A DNA stretch of 64,000 nt, taken from the NCBI RefSeq assembly GCF_003315635.1, contig NZ_PDCG01000003.1, positions 124,001 to 188,000 on the forward strand. Direction: 5' to 3'. The notes under the pieces were generated by a model that was not told the DNA's origin, searched no databases, and was given only the letters and a program-made list of their open reading frames with translations. Both the position numbers and the translations under genes were made by a program. The stretch comes from Bifidobacterium aemilianum (GTDB taxonomy: Bacteria > Actinomycetota > Actinomycetes > Actinomycetales > Bifidobacteriaceae). How positions within the stretch are numbered: position 1 is the first letter of the stretch; each line of letters starts with the position of its first letter. Shown piece after piece: positions 37,847 through 46,149 of the stretch.

Positions 37847-38665
37847 CTAGGAGAGGAGGGAGACGGTGTCTGGGGTGGTCAGCCAGAGGAGTTGGTTCTG
37901 GGCGTCGGCGAAGGAGGCCGGGTAGGCGGGGTTCTGGCCTTTGGCCAGGACCTCCTTGAGGGCTTGGGCCTTGCCGGCTCCGGCGGTCAGGAACCAGGAG
38001 CGGCGGCTGTGGGCCAGGACCGGTGTGGTCAGCGTCAGGCGCAGGGGCGGCATCTTGGGTGAGTCGGTCTCTCCCACGACCAGGCGACGGGTCTCGCGGA
38101 CCTGGGGGTGGTTGGGGAAGAGGGAGGCGTAGTGGCCGTCGGGACCCATGCCCAGAATCAGCAGGTCGAAGCTGGGCTGGGGGCCGAGTTCCTCCACCAG
38201 TTCCTGCTCGTAGGTCTTGGCGGCAGCATCCAGGGCCTCTGTGTCGTTGGCCGTTGGTGCCGTGCCGGTCGCCAGCGTCTGGTCCGTAGGCATGGCATGG
38301 ATGTTGGGCGCAGGCAGGAGTCCCTGTTCGACCAGCTGGTCCAGGAGCAGGCGCTTGGCCTGTAGGTCATTGCGGTCCTCGTCGCCGGCGGCCACAAAGC
38401 GTTCGTCGGCCCACCAGAGGTGAACTCGTTCCCAGGCCACGGAGGGCAACAGCGGGTTGGAGGCCATATGTTGCAAGGCCGCAATGGTGTCGGAACCACC
38501 GGTCAGCGCCAGGTCGAAACGGTTCTGCCGGTTGGAGGAGAGGGTGCCTGTGTCGGACTGGGGCCCGGCCGGCAGGGCTTCAAGGAGGGTAAGCATGATG
38601 CGCTGGGCCGCCGCCTGGGCCAGGGTATCTTTGTCCTTGTAAACGATGAACTGTCCTCGTGTCAT
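37847..38665 (-). CDS. pgl: 6-phosphogluconolactonase
   Basis: Hydrolyses 6-phosphogluconolactone to 6-phosphogluconate, the step between Zwf and Gnd. A 272-residue NagB/RpiA-fold protein with FDLALTGGSDT (phosphate loop), HLWWADERFV (with the conserved Asp-Glu-Arg) and DLLILGMGPDGHYASLFP (catalytic His). ATG at 38665 follows AAAGGAG; an upstream in-frame ATG at 38752 would add an implausible 29-residue His/Pro leader. It is downstream of opcA on the same strand, with a hairpin between them (38761-38798), so it may have its own promoter as well. Confidence 0.93.
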   Translation of the reverse strand: MTRGQFIVYKDKDTLAQAAAQRIMLTLLEALPAGPQSDTGTLSSNRQNRFDLALTGGSDTIAALQHMASNPLLPSVAWERVHLWWADERFVAAGDEDRNDLQAKRLLLDQLVEQGLLPAPNIHAMPTDQTLATGTAPTANDTEALDAAAKTYEQELVEELGPQPSFDLLILGMGPDGHYASLFPNHPQVRETRRLVVGETDSPKMPPLRLTLTTPVLAHSRRSWFLTAGAGKAQALKEVLAKGQNPAYPASFADAQNQLLWLTTPDTVSLLS

Positions 38666-38760
38666 GGCCTGCTCCTTTGAATCCTGTGCTTGCCAGTATA
38701 GGTGATGGTGGGCGGTTGGTATGGGCTGAGGCTGCCTGTCGGCGGGTTCCACCGGTAACA

Positions 38761-38798
38761 GAAAGGGCGGCCCTGCGCATTGGCAGTGCCGCCCTTTC
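38761..38798 (-). terminator. Hairpin between opcA and pgl
   Basis: GAAAGGGCGGC (38761-38771) pairs with GCCGCCCTTTC (38788-38798), 11 bp, located just after the opcA stop. On the minus strand it is followed by TGTT, a weak U-tract. It probably ends most zwf-opcA transcripts. Confidence 0.7.
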
Positions 38799-38809
38799 TT
38801 TGAGGCTGT

Positions 38810-39754
38810 CTATTCGACCTGGCCGTGAATCAGGTCCCAGCCCTTGTTGATGACCTCGCCGTAGACCTCGTCGGGGTCGATTCGCCGCAGCTCCTCGCTG
38901 AGGCAGTCCTCCAGGGTCCGGGGGGGCAGGGAGATGGGCTGCGGGGTCTGGCCTGGCTGGCTGATGGTGGCCTGGTCGCCCTTGGGCCTCTCTAGTGCCA
39001 GCACGCCATCCTCCCGGGTCAGGTAGACTCCCGTCACCGCCTTGGCACCCTTGTCGTATCTGGTTGTGACCGGCACGTCCAGGCGCAGTCTCAACCAGGC
39101 GCACAGCAGTGTCATGGGCAGGAAGTCGCGGGGGCCCGAAACCTCGATGCCGGTGACGGGCAGGTGGGGCGGCTGGTCGAGCATGGAGGCCAGCATGGCG
39201 CGCCAGGCGGTGAGCCTGGTCCAGCTCAAGTCGATGTCCCTGGCCGACCAGTTCCGCCGCAGGCGCTCGATGCTGGCCTCCGGGTTGCTGGAACGCAGGG
39301 CATCGGTGATGTGGCTGCTGGCGATCTTGCCCAGGGGGTCCTCCGAGGGGTTGGCTGGCGGTTCGGTCGGCCACCAGGCCACGACCGGGGCGTCGGGCAC
39401 CAGGAGTGGGATCACCAGGGTGTCCTGATGCTTGATGAGCCCGTTGCGGGGGCGCAGGATGATGATCTCGCCTGCACCGGCGTCCGCGCCGAAGCGCACC
39501 TGGGCGTCCAGATCGGAGTCCGCATCCTGGTCATTGTCGCTGGGCTCATGGTTGGGGACGATGACGATGACCCGGCAGGGGTGCTCACGGCTGGCGGCGT
39601 TGGCCACCTCCAGTGACTTCTCCAGCTGCCGCTCATCGGTGGCGATGAGCAGGGTCAGCACACGGCCGGTGGCCGCCTCCCCCCGCTCCTCGTGGAGCTC
39701 GTCGACCTTCTGGGAGACCTCGCGGGTATGGGTCCTGGGTAGATCAATGATCAT
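38810..39754 (-). CDS. opcA: Glucose-6-phosphate dehydrogenase assembly protein OpcA
   Basis: A 314-residue actinobacterial/cyanobacterial protein needed for assembly or activation of the G6P dehydrogenase tetramer. Family features are VLTLLIATD near residue 38, HPCRVIVIVPN near 60, LLVPDAPVVAWWPTEPP near 120-136 and LSWTRLTAWRAMLA near 175. ATG at 39754 shares four bases with the zwf stop (ATGA) and has GGAGG upstream, so translation is coupled to zwf. A slightly longer form from 39766 is possible but lies inside the zwf end without a ribosome site. Confidence 0.93.
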   Translation of the reverse strand: MIIDLPRTHTREVSQKVDELHEERGEAATGRVLTLLIATDERQLEKSLEVANAASREHPCRVIVIVPNHEPSDNDQDADSDLDAQVRFGADAGAGEIIILRPRNGLIKHQDTLVIPLLVPDAPVVAWWPTEPPANPSEDPLGKIASSHITDALRSSNPEASIERLRRNWSARDIDLSWTRLTAWRAMLASMLDQPPHLPVTGIEVSGPRDFLPMTLLCAWLRLRLDVPVTTRYDKGAKAVTGVYLTREDGVLALERPKGDQATISQPGQTPQPISLPPRTLEDCLSEELRRIDPDEVYGEVINKGWDLIHGQVE

Positions 39755-41289
39755 GGCATCCTCCAATGGCGTCCGTCGAGTGCGAGCATCTGGTCGGCCT
39801 CGGCGGGTCCCCAGGTGCCGGCGCGGTAAGGCTGGGGCTGGCCAAGCGTGGACCAGAACTCCTCGATCGGGTCGAGGATCCTCCAGCTCAGGTCGACCTC
39901 CTTGGTGGTCGGGAAGAGCGGCGGATCACCCAACAGCACGTCGAGAATCAAGCGCTCGTAAGCCTCCGGCGAGCTCTCAGTGAAGGACCGGCCGTAGCTG
40001 AAGTCCATGGAGACGTCGCGCACCTCCATGGCTGTGGCTCCGGGCACCTTGGCGCCGAAACGCATGGTGACACCCTCATCGGGCTGGACCCGGATGACGA
40101 TGGCGTTATTGCCCAGTTCCTGTACCGCAGTGGATTCAAAGGGCAGGTGGGGGGCGCGCTTGAAGACCACGGCGATCTCCGTGACCCGCTTGCCCAGACG
40201 CTTGCCGGTCCGCAGGTAGAAGGGGACGCCGGCCCAGCGGCGGGTGTCAACATCAAGCCGGATGGCCGCATAGGTCTCGGTGGTGCTGCCCCTGTCAACA
40301 CCTTTCTCGTCCAGGTAGCCGTTGACCTCGCGTGAACCCTGCCAACCCTGGGCGTATTGGCCTCGGGCGGTGTGCTTGGACAGGTCGTGGGGGAGTCGGA
40401 TTGCGGAGAGGACCTTGATCTTCTCGGCCGTCAGGTCCTCGGCGGCGAAGGAGACCGGCTCCTCCATGGCGGTGAGGGCCATGAGCTGGAGGAGGTGGTT
40501 CTGGATGACGTCACGGGCGGCTCCGATGCCGTCGAAGTAGCCGGCACGGCTTTCAATGCCGATGTCCTCGGCCATGGTGATCTGCACATGGTCCACGTAG
40601 TTGGAGTTCCAGATGGGCTCATACATGGAGTTGGCGAAGCGCAGGGCCAGGAGGTTCTGCACCGTCTCCTTGCCCAGATAGTGGTCGATGCGGAAGACGG
40701 AGGAGGGGTCGAAGACCTCGGAGACCGTGCGGTCCAGTTCCTGGGCGCTCTTGAGGTCATGGCCGAAGGGCTTCTCGATGATGACCCTGCGCCAGGCGCC
40801 CTCGGAGGAACGGGACAGCCCCGAAGCGGCCAGCTGCTTGGCCACCACCGGGAAGGCGCTGGGTGGCACCGACATGTAGAAGGCGTGGTTGCCGCGTGTG
40901 CCCCGGTCCCGGTCCAGCTCCTGGACGGTCTGGCTCAGGCGCTCGAAGGCGGCCGGGTCGTCGAAGGTTCCCTGGACGAAGCGTATGCCCTTGAGCAGGT
41001 TGTTCCAGGTGGATTCCCGGAAGGGTGTGCGGCAGTGGGCCTGGATGGCTTCCTTGACCACGTCGACGAAGTGGTCGGCGGCCCAGTCTCGCCGCGCGAA
41101 ACCAATCAGGCCAAAGCTGGGTGGCAGGAGACCACGGTTGGCCAGGTCATAGACGGCGGGTAGAAGTTTTTTCTGGGCCAAGTCTCCGGTGACTCCGAAG
41201 ATGACCAGGCTGCAGGGGCCTGCGATGCGCGGCAGGCGCAAATCGCGTGGGTCCCTTAGCGGATTGGCCCAGGTGGTTGTTTCGCTCAT
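39751..41289 (-). CDS. zwf: Glucose-6-phosphate 1-dehydrogenase
   Basis: Oxidises glucose 6-phosphate to 6-phosphogluconolactone with NADP+; entry of the oxidative pentose phosphate route. About 512 residues. CSLVIFGVTGDLAQKKLLPAVYDL is the coenzyme-binding loop (residues ~27-50), and FRIDHYLGKETVQN (about 195-208) holds the conserved catalytic His/Lys signature of the family (RIDHYLGKE). It is first in zwf-opcA, possibly with pgl. The start at 41289 gives MSETTTW; the frame opens nine bases earlier. It is divergent from the second nrdF, separated by about 410 bases containing NrdR boxes near the nrdF side. Confidence 0.97.
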   Translation of the reverse strand: MSETTTWANPLRDPRDLRLPRIAGPCSLVIFGVTGDLAQKKLLPAVYDLANRGLLPPSFGLIGFARRDWAADHFVDVVKEAIQAHCRTPFRESTWNNLLKGIRFVQGTFDDPAAFERLSQTVQELDRDRGTRGNHAFYMSVPPSAFPVVAKQLAASGLSRSSEGAWRRVIIEKPFGHDLKSAQELDRTVSEVFDPSSVFRIDHYLGKETVQNLLALRFANSMYEPIWNSNYVDHVQITMAEDIGIESRAGYFDGIGAARDVIQNHLLQLMALTAMEEPVSFAAEDLTAEKIKVLSAIRLPHDLSKHTARGQYAQGWQGSREVNGYLDEKGVDRGSTTETYAAIRLDVDTRRWAGVPFYLRTGKRLGKRVTEIAVVFKRAPHLPFESTAVQELGNNAIVIRVQPDEGVTMRFGAKVPGATAMEVRDVSMDFSYGRSFTESSPEAYERLILDVLLGDPPLFPTTKEVDLSWRILDPIEEFWSTLGQPQPYRAGTWGPAEADQMLALDGRHWRMP

Positions 41290-41506
41290 GCACCCCATTC
41301 TAGCTAGCCTGTTGAGGCTTCATGTCTCTATTCCATATAGGAGAATTGTCGTCCCCTCCTCTTTTTCGGGTGCGATCGAGGGGCCGCTGCCGTTCAGGGG
41401 CCTTTTGGCTGGTGTTGAGGCTGTTGTTTGAGCTTGACGACAATGTCAGGTATGTCACATTGTGCTCAGTTCGGGGTTTTGGGCTTGGGTTTTCCTTCTC
41501 TATGCA
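41290..41506. other. Non-coding region between zwf and nrdF2
   Basis: Likely zwf promoter region. I see no gene or repeat here; the nrdF2 control elements begin at 41507. Confidence 0.4.
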
Positions 41507-41553
41507 ATACGTTATCTAGTGTCTGACTTGAGACAAAACACTAGATATTGTGT
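41507..41553 (+). promoter_or_regulatory. Two NrdR boxes upstream of the second nrdF
   Basis: ATACGTTATCTAGTGT (41507-41522) and ACACTAGATATTGTGT (41538-41553) both match the NrdR box pattern, with starts 31 bp apart. The core ACACTAGAT is shared with the box before nrdHIE. Spacing and sequence indicate common control by NrdR. Confidence 0.8.
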
Positions 41554-41700
41554 TTGTGGAGCAAGGACGATGGGCTGGAAGTGTGAGGTCGGTTGAGGGG
41601 CGGGCCTGATTCAGGCCCGGTCTGTGACTCGGTCAGCCGTGAGTGCAAGGTCAAGCAGAAGGGCCGGGCCAATAGGGCCGGTAGGACAAGGAAGGTCCAT

Positions 41701-42762
41701 ATGGACGACAGGACATTGAATAATAGTGAGGGCCAGGACGGTTTGCGGTATGCCGATGATGCCATGATGGCGGCTTCCGTTACCCCTCCCCGGTTCCGCG
41801 ACAATCATGAGGCGCGCGTACGCCCCATCAACTGGAACAACATCATTGATGAGAAGGATCTGGAGGTCTGGAACCGTCTGATTTCCAACTTCTGGCTCCC
41901 CGAGAAAATCCCCCTGTCCAACGACATCCCCTCCTGGGCGAGCCTGACCCAGCTGGAGCGTGACACCACAGTGCGTGTGTTCACCGGGCTGACCCTGCTG
42001 GACACCACCCAGGCCACCGTCGGCGAGATTTGCCAGATTGAGTACGCCCGCACCGAGCACGAGCAGGCCGTATACACCAATATCGCCTTCATGCAGGCCG
42101 TCCATGCCCGCTCCTATTCCTCCATCTTCTCCACCCTCTGCTCCACTGAGGAGACAGACCGTGCCTACCGCTGGGCCGTGGCCAACGACCTCCTGCAGGA
42201 GCGGGTCAAGACCGAGCTGCTGCAGTATGAGAGCGAGGACCCCCTGGAGCGCAAGGTTGCCGCCACCCTCCTTTCCTCCCTCCTGCTCTACGCGGGCTTT
42301 TACCTGCCCCTCCACTTCGCCTCCCGCGGCAAGATGATGAACACTGCCGATATGATTCGCCTGATTCTGCGCGACAAGGCCATCCATGGCTACTATTCGG
42401 GCTACAAGTATCAGCGCGGGCTGGAACAGCGCAGTCCCGAGGAGCAGCAGCGGCTGGAACGCTACACCATGGACCTGATGGGCCGGCTCTATGATCTGGA
42501 GATGCGCTACTCCCAAGAGAACTACCAGGGCTTCGACTTCATGGAAGATGTGGAGGCCTTTGTGCGCTACAACGCCAACAAGGCCCTGATGAACCTAGGC
42601 TACCAGGCGCGGTTCTCTGCGGAGGAGACCGCTGTGAGCCCCGAAATTCTGGCTGCCCTGTCGCCGGGTTCGGACGAGAACCACGACTTCTTCTCCGGGT
42701 CGGGTTCCTCCTATGTGATGGGCCATTCCGAGTCCACCGATGACGACGACTGGGCCTTCTAG
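41701..42762 (+). CDS. nrdF: NrdF-like beta subunit lacking metal ligands (class Ie, QSK type)
   Basis: A 353-residue R2-like protein clearly related to the NrdF at 26.4 kb, with a 23-residue longer N-terminus. Aligned residues: Asp101 kept (LTLLDTTQ), Glu to Gln132 and His135 kept (FMQAVHARSY), radical Tyr139 kept, Glu to Ser192 (TLLSSLLL), Glu to Lys226 and His229 kept (RDKAIHGYY). Gln/Ser/Lys in place of the three glutamates is the published QSK hallmark of class Ie reductases, in which no metal is bound and the tyrosine, hydroxylated to DOPA with NrdI help, carries the radical. The tail ([19 protein letters not shown]) matches the canonical NrdF and should dock on the same NrdE. Monocistronic, ATG with AAGGAAGG upstream, paired NrdR boxes before it. 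Confidence 0.93.
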   Translation: MDDRTLNNSEGQDGLRYADDAMMAASVTPPRFRDNHEARVRPINWNNIIDEKDLEVWNRLISNFWLPEKIPLSNDIPSWASLTQLERDTTVRVFTGLTLLDTTQATVGEICQIEYARTEHEQAVYTNIAFMQAVHARSYSSIFSTLCSTEETDRAYRWAVANDLLQERVKTELLQYESEDPLERKVAATLLSSLLLYAGFYLPLHFASRGKMMNTADMIRLILRDKAIHGYYSGYKYQRGLEQRSPEEQQRLERYTMDLMGRLYDLEMRYSQENYQGFDFMEDVEAFVRYNANKALMNLGYQARFSAEETAVSPEILAALSPGSDENHDFFSGSGSSYVMGHSESTDDDDWAF

Positions 42763-42775
42763 GAATGCCGGGGAA

Positions 42776-42799
42776 GGGGCTAGGTATCGCTCTAGCCCC
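42776..42799 (+). terminator. Weak terminator after nrdF2
   Basis: GGGGCTAG (42776-42783) pairs with CTAGCCCC (42792-42799), 13 bases after the stop, with a few further pairs possible. A short frame at 42765-42986 ending VNFK lies beyond it; no ribosome site or motif, not called. Confidence 0.6.
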
Positions 42800-43009
42800 C
42801 TCCTCAAACCATCGCATTTCCATGCTTTTCATGGGCAATGGGATTAAGTGGATCGTCGTCAACAAGACTTTGAAGCAGTTGGGCGTGGGCACAGGAAGCT
42901 GGTATGACTTCGGCGGCATCACAGGTTCCAGACCTGAGCGCCGCCAACGGTGGCTGGATAAGATTGCGGCTGTGAACTTCAAGTAATATGGCCGGTGAAG
43001 GGAGCCGCC

Positions 43010-43333
43010 ATGAAGATACTCTATAGGTGCCTGACAGTTGTATATGCCCTGCTGATGGGAGCGTCGGCCATCATGGTGGATGCTGAGATGCCCCTCTGGC
43101 CGCGGATTCTGACGCTGCTGTGCGCGGTCTGCCTCTTGGCCTCACTGAGGTGGTGGCAACTCCTGCCCGTGGGAGTGCTGGGTCTTCTGGCAGCGGCCCT
43201 TGTCAACGGACTGGTCATGTACGGGCAGATTCATTTCTCGCACCTTGCATTCCGGCTGCTTGTCTCAGTCCTTCTGCTGGGCTTGTGGTGGAGGCTTGGG
43301 AGGCCTGGCTCGGCAGGCTCGCTCCAGCAGTAG
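43010..43333 (+). CDS. Small hypothetical membrane protein
   Basis: A 107-residue protein of almost continuous hydrophobic segments: four membrane helices are likely (about residues 5-25, 30-45, 50-72 and 78-98). A GGGAG-type ribosome site lies before ATG 43010. I do not recognise a family. The tail is basic and ends GSAGSLQQ. Neighbours (nrdF2 and trpE) give no functional clue. Confidence 0.6.
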   Translation: MKILYRCLTVVYALLMGASAIMVDAEMPLWPRILTLLCAVCLLASLRWWQLLPVGVLGLLAAALVNGLVMYGQIHFSHLAFRLLVSVLLLGLWWRLGRPGSAGSLQQ

Positions 43334-43975
43334 CCGGATGCTGCATGGGTCCTGTGCCGGTGGACCCGCAGGTGGTCTCGCGTTACGCCAAGTGAATAGC
43401 AGCAATGTTGCTGTATTGAGTCCACATGGTGGATTTCGCGCGTAGGTATGCCCGTATTGCCCTTACCATCAACAGCATGACTGCTTATATATCGGATTGC
43501 GAACAGCTGCACATGTGTGCCTGCTCCTCTGCCGATTTTCGATGGCGTCGTTAATCTGATTCGCGGGTTCGAACCCGGTGCCCTGAGTGGCGCAAGCGGA
43601 CACTGGAGTGCAGGTGCCGATGGTGGTCTGCTGGACCGATAGCTTGCTGGTCCGCTGTTCTAGGTAGAAAGGCACGGATTCGCAGACCCGCCCTTCCACA
43701 CCTTCCCTCGCCCTTCCGCGATGAGCGTGCGATGGGTGCCGGTTCGGCGATAGGCGCTGAAAGCCAGGCACAGGCCCCCATGGATATTCGGGCCATGCCC
43801 ACAAGGCTTAGCTGTAGCCCTAAGCCACATTTCCATACATGTATATGAGACCCAGGCCTGGCCTCGTCCACGGCTTCCCGCACGCGAACATGAGGCTGCT
43901 GGTCAGGCAGGGGTGGCATGACGGCAGCAGAACAGTGCCACTCAGTAAGGGTCTCGCCATATCAGAAAGGCAATC
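43334..43975 (+). other. Non-coding region upstream of trpE
   Basis: About 640 bases without a supported gene. A T-arm-like word (CGGGTTCGAACCCGG) occurs at 43562-43576 but no full tRNA fits around it. I found no Trp-rich leader peptide or clear T-box before trpE. Confidence 0.45.
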
Positions 43976-45493
43976 ATGAGCATTCCAGCGCAGATAGAAA
44001 CCCGAAGCATCCCGTCACCAGGGAAGGCGCTTGACCTCTATGGCAAGCTGCGGGCGGTCCATGGCGAGGACCGTCTGTTCCTGCTCGAGTCGCTCGCAGG
44101 ACCCGCACGAGATGGGAGCAGGTCAATCATCGGCTTCGATCCCATGCTCACCCTGGAGGTCAGCGACCGGACGCTGTCCGTCCAAAGCTTGGAGGCAGGC
44201 CCTGTGGACCAGGAGCTGATCACTCTACTGGGTCCGGCTGGTAAGGACCGAGTTCACCGCAGCCGGGTTGCTGATATGGAGGCGGTCTTTGTGGTCTTGC
44301 GTCGGCTTGAGGCCCTGTTCGACCGGCAGGGTGACCCTGATGGGACTTTCGGCATGGGCTGGTTCGGCTACTTCGGCTATGACACCATATTCATGATAGA
44401 GGATTTGGAGGAGCGCATTGATCGCAGCAGTGAGCCACCGGTCATCTCCCTGACCCTCTACCGGGGCATCGTCACCCTCAATCCGGAGAATGGAAGCGGC
44501 AGCCTGACCATCATCCATATTGCTGGCGACTGCCCCGAACTGGCCGAGCAAACCATGGCCGTATTGGCACAGTCATGTCCGGAGGAAGAGACTGTTAGCC
44601 TACGGGACACCACCCGCCCCTATCGGGCTCACGACAGCATTGATCGTGACCATTTCTCACAGTGGTTCGCCAAAGCCAAGCGGCATATCGCCCAGGGTGA
44701 TGTCTACCAGCTTCAGCTTGGGCATGAGATCGTGGTCGACTCTGCCATTGCACCCTTCCAGGTCTACTGCCACTTGCGCTCTCAGGATCCCTCTCCCTAC
44801 ATGTATTACTTCGTCACTCCACAAGGACTGCATATCATAGGAGCCAGTCCGGAACTCTTCATTGGCCTGACTCCCCAGGGGCAAATCACCCTACGGCCCA
44901 TTGCCGGTACAGTAGGCAATCCTGCAGAGGGCGGCCCAGCCCGGCAGGCCGCCATTGACCGCTTGACATCTGACCCCAAGGAACGGTCGGAACACCTGAT
45001 GCTGGTGGATCTGGGCCGTAATGATGTGGCCCGCTGCTGCATTCCAGAATCCTTGGAGGTCACCCAGCTCATGGTCACCGAACTTTACTCCCACGTCATT
45101 CACATGGTCTCGAACGTGGTCGGCCAGCTGCGGCCGGAACTCGATAAGTACGATGCCTTCGCAGCGGCCTTCCCTGCCGGAACCATGACAGGCACCCCCA
45201 AGGTTCGGGCGGTCGAACTCATTGAAGAGACCGAGGTCACGTCCAGAGGAGTCTATGCGGGAGCCGTCGGATTCCTGGGCTTCGATGGCCGCACCCTGAC
45301 CGCCCTCTGCATCCGTACCGCCGCCTACCAGGCTGCCGCCGAGGGTATGGGCACCTATCGTCTTCGAGCCTCAGCCGGCATTGTGGAGGATTCTCAGGTC
45401 GAGAGCGAATGGCTGGAGACCATTAAGAAAATGAGTTCGGCCTACCTGGCCATCACCGGAAAGGAGCTCGCTGATGAGGGTTTTATTGGTTGA
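43976..45493 (+). CDS. trpE: Anthranilate synthase component I (possible ADC synthase)
   Basis: A 505-residue chorismate-using enzyme. N-terminal LFLLES (residues 34-39) matches the Trp feedback-binding LLES motif. The catalytic half shows YQLQLGHEI, SPYMYYF, IIGASPELF, LRPIAGT, LMLVDLGRNDVAR and GTMTGTPKVRAVELI, all chorismate-binding signatures. With the next gene it would convert chorismate and glutamine to anthranilate. The Trp-type regulatory motif favours TrpE over aminodeoxychorismate synthase, though no other trp gene is nearby, so PabB function remains possible. GAAAGG precedes the ATG at 43976. Confidence 0.85.
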   Translation: MSIPAQIETRSIPSPGKALDLYGKLRAVHGEDRLFLLESLAGPARDGSRSIIGFDPMLTLEVSDRTLSVQSLEAGPVDQELITLLGPAGKDRVHRSRVADMEAVFVVLRRLEALFDRQGDPDGTFGMGWFGYFGYDTIFMIEDLEERIDRSSEPPVISLTLYRGIVTLNPENGSGSLTIIHIAGDCPELAEQTMAVLAQSCPEEETVSLRDTTRPYRAHDSIDRDHFSQWFAKAKRHIAQGDVYQLQLGHEIVVDSAIAPFQVYCHLRSQDPSPYMYYFVTPQGLHIIGASPELFIGLTPQGQITLRPIAGTVGNPAEGGPARQAAIDRLTSDPKERSEHLMLVDLGRNDVARCCIPESLEVTQLMVTELYSHVIHMVSNVVGQLRPELDKYDAFAAAFPAGTMTGTPKVRAVELIEETEVTSRGVYAGAVGFLGFDGRTLTALCIRTAAYQAAAEGMGTYRLRASAGIVEDSQVESEWLETIKKMSSAYLAITGKELADEGFIG

Positions 45494-46064
45494 TGCCTTT
45501 GACAGCTTCGTATATGTAGTCAAGAACTATGTGGACCTCTTGGGGGTGCAGACCGATGTCGCGCGGACCAACCAGCTGCCGCAGCTGGACCCTATGGACT
45601 ACGATGCCGTGATACTGGGTCCAGGGCCTGGTCGGCCGGAGGACGCCGGATATCTTGAACTGCTGGATCGCCTGGCCGGGCAAAGACCGGTCTTCGGCAT
45701 TTGCCTGGGAATGCAGGCCATTGGGGAGTTCTTCCAGGCAGAGGTCACCATTGCCGACCAGCGTCGTCATGGCAAAACAAGCCTGATTGACAATGACGGG
45801 AGGGGTTGCTTTACCGGTCTTCCAGACCAGTTGGAGGGCGCTCGCTACCATTCGCTCGTGGTCGACCGGCAGTCAGCGCAGGCCGCGCCTGATTTGGAAG
45901 TCAGTGCCATTGCTCAGGACGATGGGTATGTTATGGGGCTGCGCCACAGGCGGTTCCCGATCGAGGGGGTCCAATTTCATCCTGAGAGCATCGCCAGTCA
46001 GGAAGGCCGGCGGCTGATCGCCAACTTCTTCGATCAATACTGTCGGCCTGCTGGCCTGGGCTGA
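45474..46064 (+). CDS. trpG: Anthranilate synthase component II (glutamine amidotransferase)
   Basis: A 196-residue class I amidotransferase that hands ammonia to TrpE. DAFDSFVYVVKNYV at the N-terminus, LGPGPGRPEDAG (oxyanion loop), FGICLGMQAI with the nucleophile Cys near residue 78, and VQFHPESIAS with catalytic His and Glu near 172-174 are all present. It overlaps trpE by 20 bases and has AAAGGAG inside the end of trpE, so the two subunits are made together. The same protein could serve para-aminobenzoate synthesis. Confidence 0.9.
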   Translation: MRVLLVDAFDSFVYVVKNYVDLLGVQTDVARTNQLPQLDPMDYDAVILGPGPGRPEDAGYLELLDRLAGQRPVFGICLGMQAIGEFFQAEVTIADQRRHGKTSLIDNDGRGCFTGLPDQLEGARYHSLVVDRQSAQAAPDLEVSAIAQDDGYVMGLRHRRFPIEGVQFHPESIASQEGRRLIANFFDQYCRPAGLG

Positions 46065-46149
46065 TGAGGGGGCAGTTCCCGCTTTGCTGGCGGCCGGCAC
46101 CTCTGAGCTGGAGGGGCTGCCCCTGGCTGGTGCGCTAGTGACCTCTTGT

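Noticed and set aside
43540..43600. tRNA gene around CGGGTTCGAACCCGG
   Set aside because: Only a T-arm-like palindrome is present; the T-stem has a mismatch in the better orientation and no D-arm, anticodon arm or matching acceptor is visible.
43890..43960. T-box before trpE
   Set aside because: AGGGGTGGCATG only loosely matches the T-box word AGGGTGGNACCGCG, and no specifier stem or terminator/antiterminator pair was found.
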